Shown here: positions 1-9,129 of the stretch, in pieces
How the letters are laid out: every line of letters begins with the position of its first letter
How positions within the stretch are numbered: position 1 is the first letter of the stretch
Assembly: GCF_050624435.1 (NCBI RefSeq)
Contig: NC_134541.1
Coordinates: 106,657,453 to 106,721,452, forward strand
Direction of reading: 5' to 3'
Length of the DNA stretch: 64,000 nt
From: Tenrec ecaudatus
Lineage: Eukaryota > Chordata > Mammalia > Afrosoricida > Tenrecidae
Notes under the pieces: generated by a model
Seen by the model: the letters and a program-made list of their open reading frames with translations, nothing else
Databases searched by the model: none
What the model was told of the DNA's origin: nothing
Program-made: the position numbers and the translations under genes

Positions 1-67
1 GAGTCTGGCAGATCTGATGGTACTAGATTTGGGGTCTCTGTGAGGAGGGCTAGGAGAGGAGTGTCAG

Positions 68-268
68 GGACCCCTGGTAGCACAGTGGGCTGTGCCTTGG
101 GCTGCTAACCACAAGGCCAGCAGTTTGAAACCACCAGCCACTCTGCAGGAGAAAGATGAGGCTTTCTACTTCGGTAAAGAATGACAATCTGGGAAACCCA
201 CAGGGGCAGTTCTCCCCTGTCCTCTAGGGTCGCTGTGAGTAGGAATGGGCTGGCTGGCAGTGAGTTTC
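68..268 (+). mobile_element. AfroSINE type 1, full-length-like
   Basis: This tRNA-derived SINE begins at 'ggacccctgg' and carries the head block 'gggctgctaaccacaagg', the B-box-like 'cagtttgaaaccaccagcc', the body 'agaaagatgaggctttct' and the tail 'tagggtcgctgtgagt...ggcagtgagttt'. It is non-coding. The tail matches the 3' end of the RTE LINE seen elsewhere in the window, so RTE enzymes probably mobilised it. I see no target duplication. This copy is a good reference for the type 1 layout. Confidence 0.85.
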
Positions 269-302
269 ATTTATTATTTATCGGGTGTTTTTAGAGAGGG
301 GA

Positions 303-475
303 GGATCCCTGGGTGGTACTAATGGGGAACATCCTCGGCTTCTAACAGAAAGGTTAGAGGTTTAAGTCCACCCAGGGTTCCTCAGAAGAAAGGCCTGGTG
401 ATCTCTCTCTTTAAAGACCAACCATTGAACATCCAGCAGAGATCAATTCTACCCCGACACAAGTTGGGTCAGGGC
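303..475 (+). mobile_element. AfroSINE type 2, tail degraded
   Basis: It starts 'ggatccctgggtggt' and has the type 2 body ('gaggtttaagtccacccaggg', 'agaagaaaggcctggtgatct', 'gaccaaccattgaaca'). The final RTE-like tail block is not recognisable beyond 'acaagttgggtc'. Confidence 0.75.
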
Positions 476-1050
476 TTGGGGGCCACAGCTAGAGGTACGG
501 GCTTTGTGTTGGGGTGATGGGAAGTGTTGGTGGGAATAGGCACACAGCTCTGTGACTTCTGAGCCCCAGCCCTTTGATTGCTCCAGTTCCCACCTTAAGC
601 AGGTAGATTGCCCCGTGACTTACAGGAAGCTGTGGGGAAATGTAACAGGCAGGGATGAGTTACGGCATCCCAGATACATACGCCTCCGGCCCCTTCCTCA
701 GCAGAACTGCTGGTCCTCCTCTACAGTCCTCCCCGGACTCACCCATGACAACAAAATGGGAGTCGGGGGGCTTTGGGGACCCCACAGAGGTGCGCAGCCC
801 ATGCAGTTCCAACCACCCCTTAGGACAGTGCCTGGGTTGACTTGCCATTTGAGGTGTGTGGCCAGGTGGATGTAGACTCTCTAGACCCTGTGGGATGGAG
901 CGGAGCTGCCCAGGCTGCTTTCTTACAGGAGCTGCTTTCTAGGGAGGAGGGGGGAGTCGGGGGGTTGTCACTGGGGGGTACGTTCCTTCAGGGCACCTTC
1001 CATTGAGATGGCAGCCATGAATCTCACCCCACCGACTGTGCAGAGGACTA
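476..1050. other. No gene or repeat recognised
   Basis: Moderately GC-rich single-copy-like sequence. The longest open frame, 107 codons at 552-875, overlaps others on both strands, lacks any family motif and is most likely chance. Confidence 0.5.
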
Positions 1051-1072
1051 CTCTGTGACATACAAACACCAC

Positions 1073-1270
1073 ACAGCACACACACACACCACACACACAC
1101 ACTCAGTGCTCTCGGTAACATACACACAACACACATGGAACAGTGCTACACTGTAACACACACACAACACACGGGACAATGCTACACTGTAACACACACA
1201 ACACATGAGACAATGCTACACTGTAACACACACAACACACGGGACAATGCTACACTGTAACACACATATG
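1073..1270. repeat. CA microsatellite grading into a 34-bp minisatellite
   Basis: After a short (CA) run, a unit of about 34 bp containing 'acaatgctacactgtaac' followed by 'acacacaacaca' recurs roughly four times up to 1268. Copies differ by a few bases and by 2 bp in length. The unit is half unique sequence and half CA run, so it probably grew from a CA microsatellite edge. Confidence 0.85.
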
Positions 1271-1274
1271 CGCT

Positions 1275-1345
1275 ATCTCAGAAACCCATAGGCACGGTTC
1301 TAATCTCCCACAGGGTCACTAAGAGTCAGGACCAGCCACTTCATA
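1275..1345 (+). mobile_element. AfroSINE 3' fragment
   Basis: Only the body-to-tail part remains: 'ctcagaaacccataggcacggttct' as the 'tctcggaaacccacaggggcagttct' block, then 'acagggtcactaagagtcagg'. Confidence 0.65.
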
Positions 1346-1450
1346 GAGGGGAAAACTGGCACGGAGAGGTTTCTTCTCTTTCCCAAAGTCACACAGCAGT
1401 GTGTGCTGGGGCTCTTCCCCCTGCCATCCAGTCCAGAGCCTGCGCCGTAA
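1345..1450 (+). mobile_element. MIR fragment
   Basis: 'agaggggaaaactggcacgg' followed by 'cccaaagtcacacagcagtg' matches the conserved core of the mammal-wide MIR SINE ('gaggaaactgaggcacagag...aaggtcacacagc'). It is ancient and non-coding. Confidence 0.6.
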
Positions 1451-1519
1451 TCAGGGCACCACCCTGTCCCCAGCTAAGAAGCAGCATAAGGAAGAGCTTG
1501 GGGTGCCACCTGGCAGCCC

Positions 1520-1680
1520 AAACCCAACCTGCTGCCATCAATTGATCTGACTCGCGGGCCCATGTAGGGTCTCAGAGGCTGCAGACATTACAGGAGCAGA
1601 CAACCTGGCCTTTCTTCCTCCTGGCGGCCGGGGGGTGTGAACCGCTGACTGTGCAGTTAGCAGCCTGATGCCTAAGCGAA
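1520..1680 (-). mobile_element. AfroSINE, minus strand
   Basis: Read on the plus strand it runs tail to head: 'ctgctgccatcaattgat', 'gggtctcagaggctgcag', 'gtgaaccgctgactgtgcag', 'ttagcagcctgatgcc'. The far 5' end of the head is missing. Confidence 0.75.
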
Positions 1681-1689
1681 TTGGCCCTG

Positions 1690-2400
1690 AGCGTCTCGTG
1701 GGAGTGATGTGTGCGCTTGATAGCGAGAATCTGAGAATCAGAGCCGGGCTGGGCCGGAGAGCAGAGCTGAGAAGCACTGGGGTCTGTGTTCTGTCGGAGG
1801 CAGCGGCGGGGTGGGGAGGGCAGTGAAATCTCTTCCCGCACATCTTAATCCAGCTCAGTGTCTGTGCCCGGACACCCTCGCTCTGCTGTTTACCGGCCCC
1901 CGGGGGCACTGAAGCACCGGGAGCCAACAGAAGTGGATCCGATAGGGGTGCGGAGGTCCTGCAGACGTCTGCAGAGCGGCTGTAACTCAATAGAGGATCC
2001 TGTTAATGTGCTTGCTGCCGACACTAATCCCCTGGCTCCAGGCCCCAGTGCCTAGGAGATAGCAGGCTGGGGGTGACCAGGTTCCGCGGCATTTTCTCCC
2101 CTGCTGCCCTGGCAGTAGGTCTGTGCTGGTCTCTGCTGCCACCTACAGCAGCAGGGACAAAGGGCAGGCCGGGAGGGCAGGGGATGTGGGGAGCTGGCCC
2201 CTGAGTGGCAAGGGCAGAGCCTCCTGGACCTCCCTCAGGCAGGGCGCCCTAGAGGAGGGAACCCCAGAACCTCTAGCCTCACAGGTGCACCATCCTGGAG
2301 GCCACACTAGGAGGTAGCCAGCTCACCGGTCCCCACTTCCTCTGCCCAACACCCTCCTCTACCCGCTCTGCCTAGGAAGCCAGAGAGCCAAGCCAGATGC
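1690..2400. other. No gene or repeat recognised
   Basis: GC-rich sequence with several overlapping short frames on both strands and no coherent coding signal. A BamHI-like 'ggatcc' and scattered CpGs are present but there is no CpG island long enough to suggest a promoter. Confidence 0.45.
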
Positions 2401-2401
2401 C

Positions 2402-3095
2402 ACTGTGTGTGTGTGTGTGTGTGTGTGTGTGGTCTGTGTGTGTGTGTGTGGTGTGGGTGAGTGTGATCTGTGTGTATGAGTGTGTATGCATGAGTGTAGT
2501 GTGTGTGAGTGTGTGTGTGTATGTATCTGTGTTTGGTGTGTGAGTGTGGTATATGCGTATCTGTGTTGTCTGTAAGTGTGTGCATGTGAGTATGTGTGTG
2601 AGTATTGTGTGGTCTGTGTGTATGAGTGTGTGTTGTGTGTGCAAGTGTGAGTGTGGTGTGTGTAAGTGTGTGCATGTGTGAGTATGTGTGTGGTCTGTGT
2701 GTATGAGTGTGTGTTGTGTGTGAGTATGAGTGTGGTGTGTGTGTGTGCGGTCTGTGTGTGTGTGGTGTGGGTGTGTGTGATCTGTGTGTATGAGTGTGTA
2801 TGCATGAGTGTGGTGTGTGTGAGTGTGTGTGAGTGTGTGTGTATGTATCTGTGTTTGGTGTGTGGGTGTGGTATATGCGTATCTGTGTTGTGTGTAAGTG
2901 TGTGCATATGTGAGTATGTGTGTGAAGTATGTGTGTGGTCTGTGTGTATGAGTGTGTGTTGTGTGTGCAAGTATGAGTGTGGTGTGTGTATCTGTGAGTG
3001 TGTGTGGGGGGTTTGCGTGTGGTCTGTGTGAGTGTGGGTGGTGTGGGTGTGCATGTGGGTGTGCACATGAGCATGTGTATGTGTGTGCTTTGAGT
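2402..3095. repeat. GT-rich array with a ~315-bp higher-order duplication
   Basis: Nearly 700 bp of interrupted (GT)n. It is not a simple run: a segment with landmarks 'gatctgtgtgtatgagtg' (2465 and 2779), 'tatgcatgagtg', 'atgtatctgtgtttgg' and 'atatgcgtatctg' (2551 and 2873) occurs twice with an offset of 314-322 bp. Long open frames on the minus strand (His/Thr/Ser rich) are by-products of the repeat. Confidence 0.9.
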
Positions 3096-3389
3096 GTGCG
3101 TGGGTGTGAGTGGGAGCATGAGTAGAGCCCCGCTCTGTGGAGCTGTCATGGACGGAGATCACCAGTCCTTCTTTCTGCGTAACTCTGTGTGGACTCCACC
3201 CTCCCGTGTTTCTGGGAGCCCCTGAGAGTGTCTGACCAAGTGCACCTCCAGGGCCCCCCCCCAGGCTCCCCGCTGGGTCAGCCCCACCTGGTTCAGCTCT
3301 CCCCTGAGTCCGGCCTTTCACTGCGCCGTCACCCCACCTGTTTCAGGGCAGAACTTACAGGAGCGGTTTGCGTGTGGAGCCACTGGGGG
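3096..3389. other. No feature recognised
   Basis: Short stretch between the GT array and the RTE fragment, without recognisable repeat or coding structure. Confidence 0.4.
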
Positions 3390-4410
3390 CTGGCTGTTCA
3401 GTGTCTCAAGTCTGCTCCGACTCATGGCCCCTACCGACAGCAGACACACGGCCGGACCCTGCGCCGTCCTCACCAGTGTTCCAATGCCTGGGCCCACTGC
3501 TGCAGCCACTGCGCCAACCATCTTGCTGAAGCTGGTCCACTTGACCCAGCCTGATGTCCTTCTCCAGGGCCTGGTGTCTCCTGAAGACAGTCCCACGTGT
3601 GTGGGATGAAGTCTCGCCGTCCTTGTGTCTAAAGAGCACTCTGGCCGTGCTTCTTCCAAGACCAGTCTGTCTGTCCTTTCAACAGTCCGTGGTACTTCCA
3701 ACATTCTTCTCAACACCTTGATTCAAATGCATCCATCCTTCTTCGGTCCTCATTATTCAGTGTCCAACTGTCACGTGCATATGAGGTGAGGTAGTTAAAG
3801 TTTATTGTGCCAACCTGGCCGATAAACACAGGTGGGGTTAATTGAAGGGCGGAGAGATAAATGGCTCAGTGAGCCTCGCCTTTCTAGTTCTGGGGTCTCT
3901 TGCTTTCTGATGGTCAGACCAGGGTGCAGCTGCCTTAGCCAGTTCCCTGCTTCAGCCGTCAAGGCTCACTTCCTGCAAACATTCCTGAGAAGCCGCATGG
4001 ACCTACCCTGATACAGTCCTGGGTGCTGGAGCAGCTGTGTGGAGACTCCTGCCAGCGCTGAGATGCTTACACCGCCACTGGCTCTGCTTTCCTTCTGCAG
4101 TCACCATCATTGTGTGTTTTGTGAGATGGAGGAGGACTTTGTGGATTGGTGTCAAACAAATGGGCTAATGTTGGATTTATGGGCTTGGGCAGCACTGGGA
4201 TGTTTTCTTGATGTGCACTTACCCTTTATATAAAACTCTCTCTTATACATACGAGTTTCTGTGGATTTGTTCCTCAAATGCACCCAGACTAACACAGGAG
4301 GCCATGGAAACTATGATGGCTTGGGTCATATTTAGTTCTCAAAGTGACATCCTTGTGTTTCAACCTACAAAAGAGGTCTTGTGCTGCAGAATTACCCAAT
4401 GCCAACCACC
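3390..4410 (-). mobile_element. RTE/BovB LINE 3' end, interrupted by an LTR-like repeat
   Basis: Minus-strand end of ORF2 and 3' UTR of an RTE-type LINE in two pieces, 3390-3786 and 4297-4410. Plus-strand landmarks include 'gatgtccttctccagggcctgg', 'atgaagtctcgccgtcctt' and 'cttcttcggtcctcattattc', which recur in the other RTE copies. The target reads 'catatgagg' / 'aggccatgg' across the gap, so the two pieces are one element. The coding frame is broken. Confidence 0.85.
3787..4296 (-). mobile_element. LTR-like repeat (TG...CA) inside RTE
   Basis: 510-bp element bounded by 'tgaggtagttaaag' and 'cagactaacaca', read here as minus because other copies start TGTTAG. Flanks are TGAGG and GGAGG, a 4/5-match candidate 5-bp target duplication. 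TG/CA ends plus a 5-bp duplication suit an ERVL/MaLR-type solo LTR (inference). The same family recurs at 20431, 24115, 41023, 47464, 53127 and 56641. Confidence 0.7.
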
Positions 4411-4476
4411 AACCATTAGGCTAGCAGCCAAACATAAAAAACATACACCACCTAATCCCCAGCGTGCTGATTTTTT

Positions 4477-4584
4477 TGCTTACCCCGAGGTCTCACCACC
4501 CTGGTCCAAGAGCTGCCTCTGCCCCTGGTCTCACTCTAGAGGCCCTGCTCTGCCCTCACCTCTTCAAGTGTGGACCCTACCCCC
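4477..4584 (+). repeat. Left arm of a 108-bp inverted duplication
   Basis: From 'tgcttaccccgagg' to 'tggaccctaccccc'. Its reverse complement occurs at 5135-5242 with 3 mismatches in 108 and no gap. I recognise it as no named repeat. See the matching right arm. Confidence 0.9.
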
Positions 4585-4715
4585 TGATTTTTTTTGGTGG
4601 GGGACAGCTCCCCGGAGGGGTGGAGGGAGGGAAGGAGGAAAGAACCAGAAAACCTAACTGACTGGTGTGGAGTCCATTTCAACTCACGGTGACCCCGTGA
4701 CAGTCAGCCGCCCGC

Positions 4716-4903
4716 GCGGGCCCAGTGGTGGAGTGGGTTACTCATTGGTCTGATAACAGCAAGGTCAGCAGTTCAAAACCACCAGGCTAGAATAGGCTTT
4801 CTACTCCCATAAAAAGTGAGGGTCTTGGAAACCCACAGAGGCAGTTCTCTGCCCTAGAGGGTCGCTATGAGCTGACATCCACTCCAAGGTGAGCTGAGTT
4901 TTG
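4716..4903 (+). mobile_element. AfroSINE type 1 in the inverted-repeat spacer
   Basis: 'agtggtggagtgggttac', 'caaggtcagcagttcaaaac', 'ggctttctactcccataaa', 'gagggtcgctatgag'. The body is shortened by loss of the 'agccactctgtgggagaaaga' block. Confidence 0.8.
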
Positions 4904-4909
4904 AGAGGG

Positions 4910-5030
4910 TCCTGTTGGCTGCCATCGTGCCAGAGACAGACCACCAAGCCTTTCTTCCTCAACTCCACCTGGTGAGCTCGAACCCTTGGGCTTTCGGTGA
5001 GCAGCCGATAGATTAACTTTTGGACCAAGT
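4910..5030 (-). mobile_element. AfroSINE type 2, minus strand
   Basis: 'gaccaccaagcctttcttcc', 'ctcgaacccttgggctttcgg' and 'tgagcagccgatag' are the reverse complement of the type 2 body and head. It abuts the preceding SINE tail to tail. Confidence 0.65.
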
Positions 5031-5134
5031 GGGGTGGAAGCTGGCTCTAGGAGATCAGCAAGTCTGCGAGGGAAGAGTGGGATGAAGCTGTTTCTTAGGG
5101 CACTGCCAACAGCTCTTGGCCCTCATGGGCATTT

Positions 5135-5242
5135 GGGGGTAGGGTCCACACTTGAAGAGGTGAGGGCAGAGGAGGGGCTCTAGAGCGAGACCAGGGGCAG
5201 AGGCAGCTCTTGGACCAGGGTGGTGAGACCTCGGGGTAAGCA
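5135..5242 (-). repeat. Right arm of a 108-bp inverted duplication
   Basis: Reverse complement of 4477-4584, separated from it by a 550-bp spacer holding two SINEs. The three differences are substitutions. Sequence outside the arms does not match, so the duplicated block ends sharply on both sides. Confidence 0.9.
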
Positions 5243-5282
5243 TAAGCAGTGCCTACAAAAAGTGGCAGCTGGGCCCAGTCCC

Positions 5283-5490
5283 GCAGCCCTGGCGGCACAG
5301 TAGGTTGGTTCCCCAATGGCTGCTAACCACAGGGCCAGCTGTTTGAACCCCCCAGCCAATCTGAAGGAGATAGATGAAGCTAACTCCACTGGTAAAGAGT
5401 CACAGGGTGCACACCCACAGAGGCAGTTCTTCCCGGTCTTCCTACAGGGTGGCAATGAGCCAGACTGGATCAACGGAAGTGAGTTTGGTA
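5283..5490 (+). mobile_element. AfroSINE type 1
   Basis: 'agccctggcggcacagtagg', 'ggctgctaaccacagggcc', 'agatagatgaagctaactcc', ending 'acggaagtgagtttgg'. The tail is decayed ('gggtggcaatgagcc'). Confidence 0.8.
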
Positions 5491-5574
5491 TTTTGAGCGG
5501 TGGACTCCCACTCCCTCCCAGTGGTCGTGCTAACGCACAGCATTCTGTGTGGTTTCAGAATAGGCTGGCGCCCT

Positions 5575-5690
5575 GTGGGGCTTCCAGCAGTGACTGATGT
5601 TTCTGACGTAGAATGCCAGGCCTGTCTTCCGTGGTACCTGTGGGAAAATCAAACCCTCCCAACATCCCATGTCAACAGAAGAGATCTAAT
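5575..5690 (-). mobile_element. Degraded type 2 AfroSINE or RTE 5'-region fragment
   Basis: 'aatgccaggcctgtcttccg' and 'aatcaaaccctcccaaca' resemble the minus-strand type 2 body. The RTE 5' region shares 'ccaggcctttcttcc', so the two cannot be separated here. Confidence 0.4.
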
Positions 5691-6231
5691 CTCTGTTCCG
5701 GGAAGCAGACTGAGGCAGATTTAAGGAAGGGAAGGGGGAGAGTGGGAGGTGGGGAGAGACAACAAACTAGCAGTGGGTCGTGGGCTAGAGGAAGGCAGTG
5801 AGTGTTTGTTGACTGAGTGTCTGAGGGGATCCTCAGCATGGAGTCTGGAGTCCGTCTGAGAAACCTGATTTGGATCCTGGCCTTGCCCTTCATGGCTGGG
5901 GGGTCTTGGATAGTGCTCTTGTCTTCTCCAAGGTTGGACTTCTTTCCCTGGCCCCTCCTCAGGGAAGTAGTCCCCGTAGCCCACCACCACCCAGGGCAGC
6001 TACCTGCAGAGGCCGTCTCCTCACCCTGCTTCTCGGAACCAGCCATATTCTCCCCACTGGGCTCACAAGCTGCTGGAGTAGGGAGTAGGGACGCAGTGTC
6101 AGCCTGTGGTCTGTGGATGATACAACACAGCCCCTGCCCACAAAGGACTCTGGGAGAGAGCCAGAGACTCTGCCTGAGCAGTGCCCTGGGCCAAGAGGAA
6201 AACGCATGCAGCCCCTGGCTTCCTGGTGACT
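5691..6231. other. Unrecognised stretch with a probable MIR
   Basis: Contains a weak minus-strand MIR at about 5865-5945 ('gatttggatcctggccttgc...cttggatagtgc', resembling the 'gaatcctggctctgcc' block). The 138- and 192-codon frames here oppose each other, match no family I know and are probably chance. Confidence 0.4.
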
Positions 6232-6235
6232 GATG

Positions 6236-6548
6236 CCAACTGAAACCCATCAGGTGGGCTCGAACTCACGGCCACCCACGGTCCAATGGAAAGAAAGACC
6301 ACCCGGTCCCGCACCGCCCTCCCAGTGTTCTTACTTCCGAGCCCATCGCTGCAGCCCCTGTGTCCGTCCATCATGTCAAGGGCCTTCTTTCACGCTGCCC
6401 CTCCATTTTACCAAGCACGGTGTCCTTCTCCAGGGCCTGCTGGCTCCTGACAAAGGGGTCGGAAGGACGTGAGAAGTCTCACCATCCTTGCCTCCCGGGA
6501 GCACCTGGCTGTTCTTCCTCCAAGACAGCTCTGTTTGTTCTTCTAATG
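6236..6548 (-). mobile_element. RTE/BovB LINE 3' end
   Basis: Shows 'gtgttcttacttccgagccc', 'tttaccaagcacggtgtcc', 'ttctccagggcctgctgg' and 'gagaagtctcaccatccttg', the reverse complement of the end of ORF2. It stops in 'tctgtttgttcttctaat', where a SINE follows. Confidence 0.8.
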
Positions 6549-6549
6549 A

Positions 6550-6690
6550 CGTTGCAGTTACACGTGATGCTGACAACCACAAGGTCAGCAGTTCAAAACC
6601 ACCAGCCAGGCTGTGGGAGAAAGAGGAGGCTTTTTGCTCCAGTAAAGAGTTACCGTCTCGGATTGGGTCCCTAGGAGTCGGAATCAAGGG
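6550..6690 (+). mobile_element. AfroSINE type 1, 5'-truncated
   Basis: Starts within the head ('gctgacaaccacaaggtcag') and continues through 'gagaaagaggaggctttttg' and 'gagttaccgtctcgg'. The tail is reduced to 'ctaggagtcggaatca'. Confidence 0.75.
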
Positions 6691-6721
6691 CCCATGTGGA
6701 GTAATAACAATCATAGCTCAG

Positions 6722-6858
6722 TGGTGTCCAGTCAGTTCTGGCACATCACTGGCCTATAAGACAGAGCAGAACAGCCTGGCCATGCTTCCGAGGCTGTAAA
6801 TCTTTCTCCCTCGGGGAGGCCAGGGGGCTCGAACCACCAACCTTGCTCTCAACCACAG
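6722..6858 (-). mobile_element. AfroSINE fragment, minus strand
   Basis: 'ccgaggctgtaaatctttctc', 'gctcgaaccaccaaccttg' and 'ctctcaaccaca' give the body and head in reverse. The tail part is poorly conserved. Confidence 0.6.
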
Positions 6859-6903
6859 ATGATAATGGCAAAGTGCTTTCTAGAACTTTGGATCTGAAAG
6901 GCC

Positions 6904-7380
6904 TGTTGGGAGCCGATAGCCATTAAGACCCTGGCCTCAGACACGTAGCAGAAACTTGGCCACTTTCTAACAGCAAGGCTTTGTTTCCTGCCCAACTTCA
7001 CCACCACATTCCAAGCTACTGTAGCATGAGCAGTTCCGATAACTGACCTTGTTGCCATTAGTCAAAGTACTGAGCACCCATTGAACTGCAGATATACCAT
7101 ATTAGGAACATAGTGATAAGTTCACTCGTACGTCACCACGGACGTCTTTGAGTACTGTTGCGCACCCTTTGTACCTTATTGGGAACATGTGGCTGATTGG
7201 TTGTTGTACAGTGTGCGGTTGTTACACAGTGTGCTTCATTGGAATATGTGCCTCCCACTTCCTTCTCTGTTGTGAATATATACCCAGAGTTTTGGCAAAA
7301 TAAACGGGCTTGATCAGCACTTGTCTTGCCCCATGTCTCTCTTTCTTTTTCCCATCCAGGTTCGTTGCCCCTCCAGGTCA
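6904..7380 (+). mobile_element. Solo LTR, class II (ERVK/IAP-like)
   Basis: Begins TGTTGGGAGCC, the usual start of IAP-like class II LTRs. It contains a TATA-like 'tatata' at 7277-7282 and a poly(A) signal AATAAA at 7299-7304, followed by a T-rich, pyrimidine-rich U5 ending near '...ctccaggtca' at 7380. No gag, pol or env sequence flanks it. I could not find a clear 6-bp target duplication, so the 3' boundary is uncertain. Confidence 0.6.
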
Positions 7381-8175
7381 CTGCGTGAGGACCATCTCAA
7401 CCAGTGGGAACATCCGTCCAGGAAGCCGGGCCAGGCCCTCATAGCTACGTTATTATTTCGCATGAGAACACGTCTCGTCTGCTGCAAACGCCGTGGCAGA
7501 AGGTTTAAAGTAGTTGAATTAGCAGACTCAACATCGCCAACCCCGACCCTGAAATTTAAAATAAGAAATTGGCATTAAAAGTGCCTTGAGCTAATTGCCG
7601 ATATAAATACCACTTAGTGCAGATACCGTGCATCAAATGGAATTATCAGTCCTGGAAAATCGATAGCAACGAATGAGAAGACCCATGGCCTGGGTCTCCT
7701 CGCATTGGCTATGTGTCTGGGGCCCCTTTCAGACGGAGACGGCCCTTGGCTAGGGACTGGGACGGGGGGGTGGGGGGGGCGGGGGGGGTTGGGCAGCGCC
7801 ACAGGCAGGGGACATAGAAGAACCACTCTGGCAGTGTGTGGCCCCAAACCTGCACCCGCTCACCCACATGTCAGGCCGGCTGGTGTCTACAGCGGTGTAC
7901 CAAACGGGCTTGCTCTCGCTCCGTCAGTACCATGAGGGACAGCTTTACCAAACCCTAACTTTTGCCATGGACTCCCATGCGGACAGACCCTGACTGACCC
8001 CCCTCGGTCGGTGTCTACAGAGAGAGAAGGCAGCTGTGCAGGGGTCCTTGCCCCTGAGTTTCTCACCAGCCTCCCGGGGGGATGGGGTGGGGTGGGGGGT
8101 GCTTGTGAAAGTCCAGCTTCCCAAGTCGTCCCCGGCCTCCTCCCATGATATTCTCTGAGCTACTCGAGTCTTGGG
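7381..8175. other. Unrecognised; AT-rich block then G-run
   Basis: 7500-7690 is AT-rich and low in CpG ('gctaattgccgatataaat'), unlike the flanks, and could be a conserved non-coding element. 7760-7792 is a G-rich run that could form a quadruplex. No coding signal was found. Confidence 0.4.
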
Positions 8176-8186
8176 AAGGGGTGGGA

Positions 8187-8395
8187 GCAGTGATGGTTCA
8201 GTGGTAGAATCCTCATCCTCGTGGGGGGAGGAGCCTGGGTGCCTCTGTCCACCCAGGGCGCCCCTGCCCCGGTCACTGCAGGCCTGTCAGCAGAGGGTGT
8301 GAACTGGTTCAAGCATAGTTTCCAGACTGAGACAGACTAGGAAGAGAGGCCTGGCAATTGGCATCTGAAAACCAGCCCATGAAGACCCACACCAC
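8187..8395 (+). mobile_element. tRNA-Gly-headed Afrotheria SINE
   Basis: The head 'tggttcagtggtagaat' is a perfect tRNA-Gly A-box region. The B box ('gggtgcctctgtcc') is degraded, so this is not a tRNA gene. The body continues 'gtttccagactgagacagac' and 'aggaagagaggcctggcaatt', shared with type 2 AfroSINEs. It differs from the other SINEs in the window in its tRNA head. Confidence 0.65.
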
Positions 8396-8540
8396 CTCAT
8401 GCACAGCCACCACGCAGCTGTCGGGGCAGCTGGAGGGCTGTGAGAACCGCTTCTCGACTAAGACAGGCTAGGAAGAAAGGCCTGGCAATTAGCTTCCGAA
8501 ATCCAATGAAACCCTGCAGGTGCAACACCTCTCTCTCAGC
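8396..8540 (+). mobile_element. Second body copy of the same SINE
   Basis: 'acctcatgcacagccaccac', then again 'cttctcgactaagacaggct' and 'aggaagaaaggcctggcaatt'. It follows the previous copy directly, so the pair is either two insertions or a partial tandem duplication. A third short body piece ('aggaagaaagacctgg') lies at about 8693-8760. Confidence 0.55.
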
Positions 8541-8586
8541 ACAGCCCGCACCCCATCCGTGGCGCTTCCAGGGCTGCAGTGCTAAC

Positions 8587-8650
8587 AAAGGCAAGAACTT
8601 TGCATGGCGGCAGGGGCACCTCCCCCCAGCCGCCTGCGTGGGGGGCGAGG
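8587..8650 (+). repeat. Unnamed ~60-bp repeat, copy 1
   Basis: 'gcaagaactttgcatggcgg' then 'cacctccccccagccgcctgc'. A diverged direct copy is at 8993-9055. Not recognised as a named family. Confidence 0.5.
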
Positions 8651-8992
8651 GGGAGACGGGGGATTGGGATGGCACGGACCCGGCCTACTGCGCTAGGAAG
8701 AAAGACCTGGAGGTCGCTCATGAAAATCACTCCGGTCGTGACAGGTCACAGGGGCGGGGCTAAGAATGTGGATGGCACTGGCCTGGGGATCCCGCTTTGT
8801 GGCTCTCAGCCCTGGCTGCTGGCTAGACTCCCGGGGCAGCCTGGAGGAATACTGCTATCCCATCGCAGCACAGACCCGCGGCATGAGGACACTGATGCCC
8901 GCTGGATTGTTAGCTCTGCTGTGGTTTGGTGTTTGAACATGAGAGCTGAGAACGTGCTGGAAACCAGCTCAGTGCAGGTAGACAAAGGCTTC

Positions 8993-9055
8993 CCCAGAGC
9001 AAGAACTTTTCACGACGGCAGCTGCACCTCCTGCCAGCGGCCTGCAGAGGGCGGG
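8993..9055 (+). repeat. Unnamed ~60-bp repeat, copy 2
   Basis: 'gcaagaacttttcacgacgg' then 'cacctcctgccagcggcctgc', aligned with 8587-8650 without long gaps. The intervening 340 bp does not repeat. Confidence 0.5.
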
Positions 9056-9129
9056 ACAGCCCCATGAACCCTACACTCCCAGATGACTGCTCTCTGTCCC
9101 AGGAATTCCAGCAGCCTGGAAATTGCAAA

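Noticed and set aside
2307..3321. Two minus-strand open frames of 280 and 320 codons rich in His and Thr
   Set aside because: They are translations of the GT-rich array, which lacks stops in these frames. No conserved protein character.
8187..8260. tRNA-Gly gene
   Set aside because: Only the A-box half is intact. The B box and acceptor stem do not pair, and SINE body follows.
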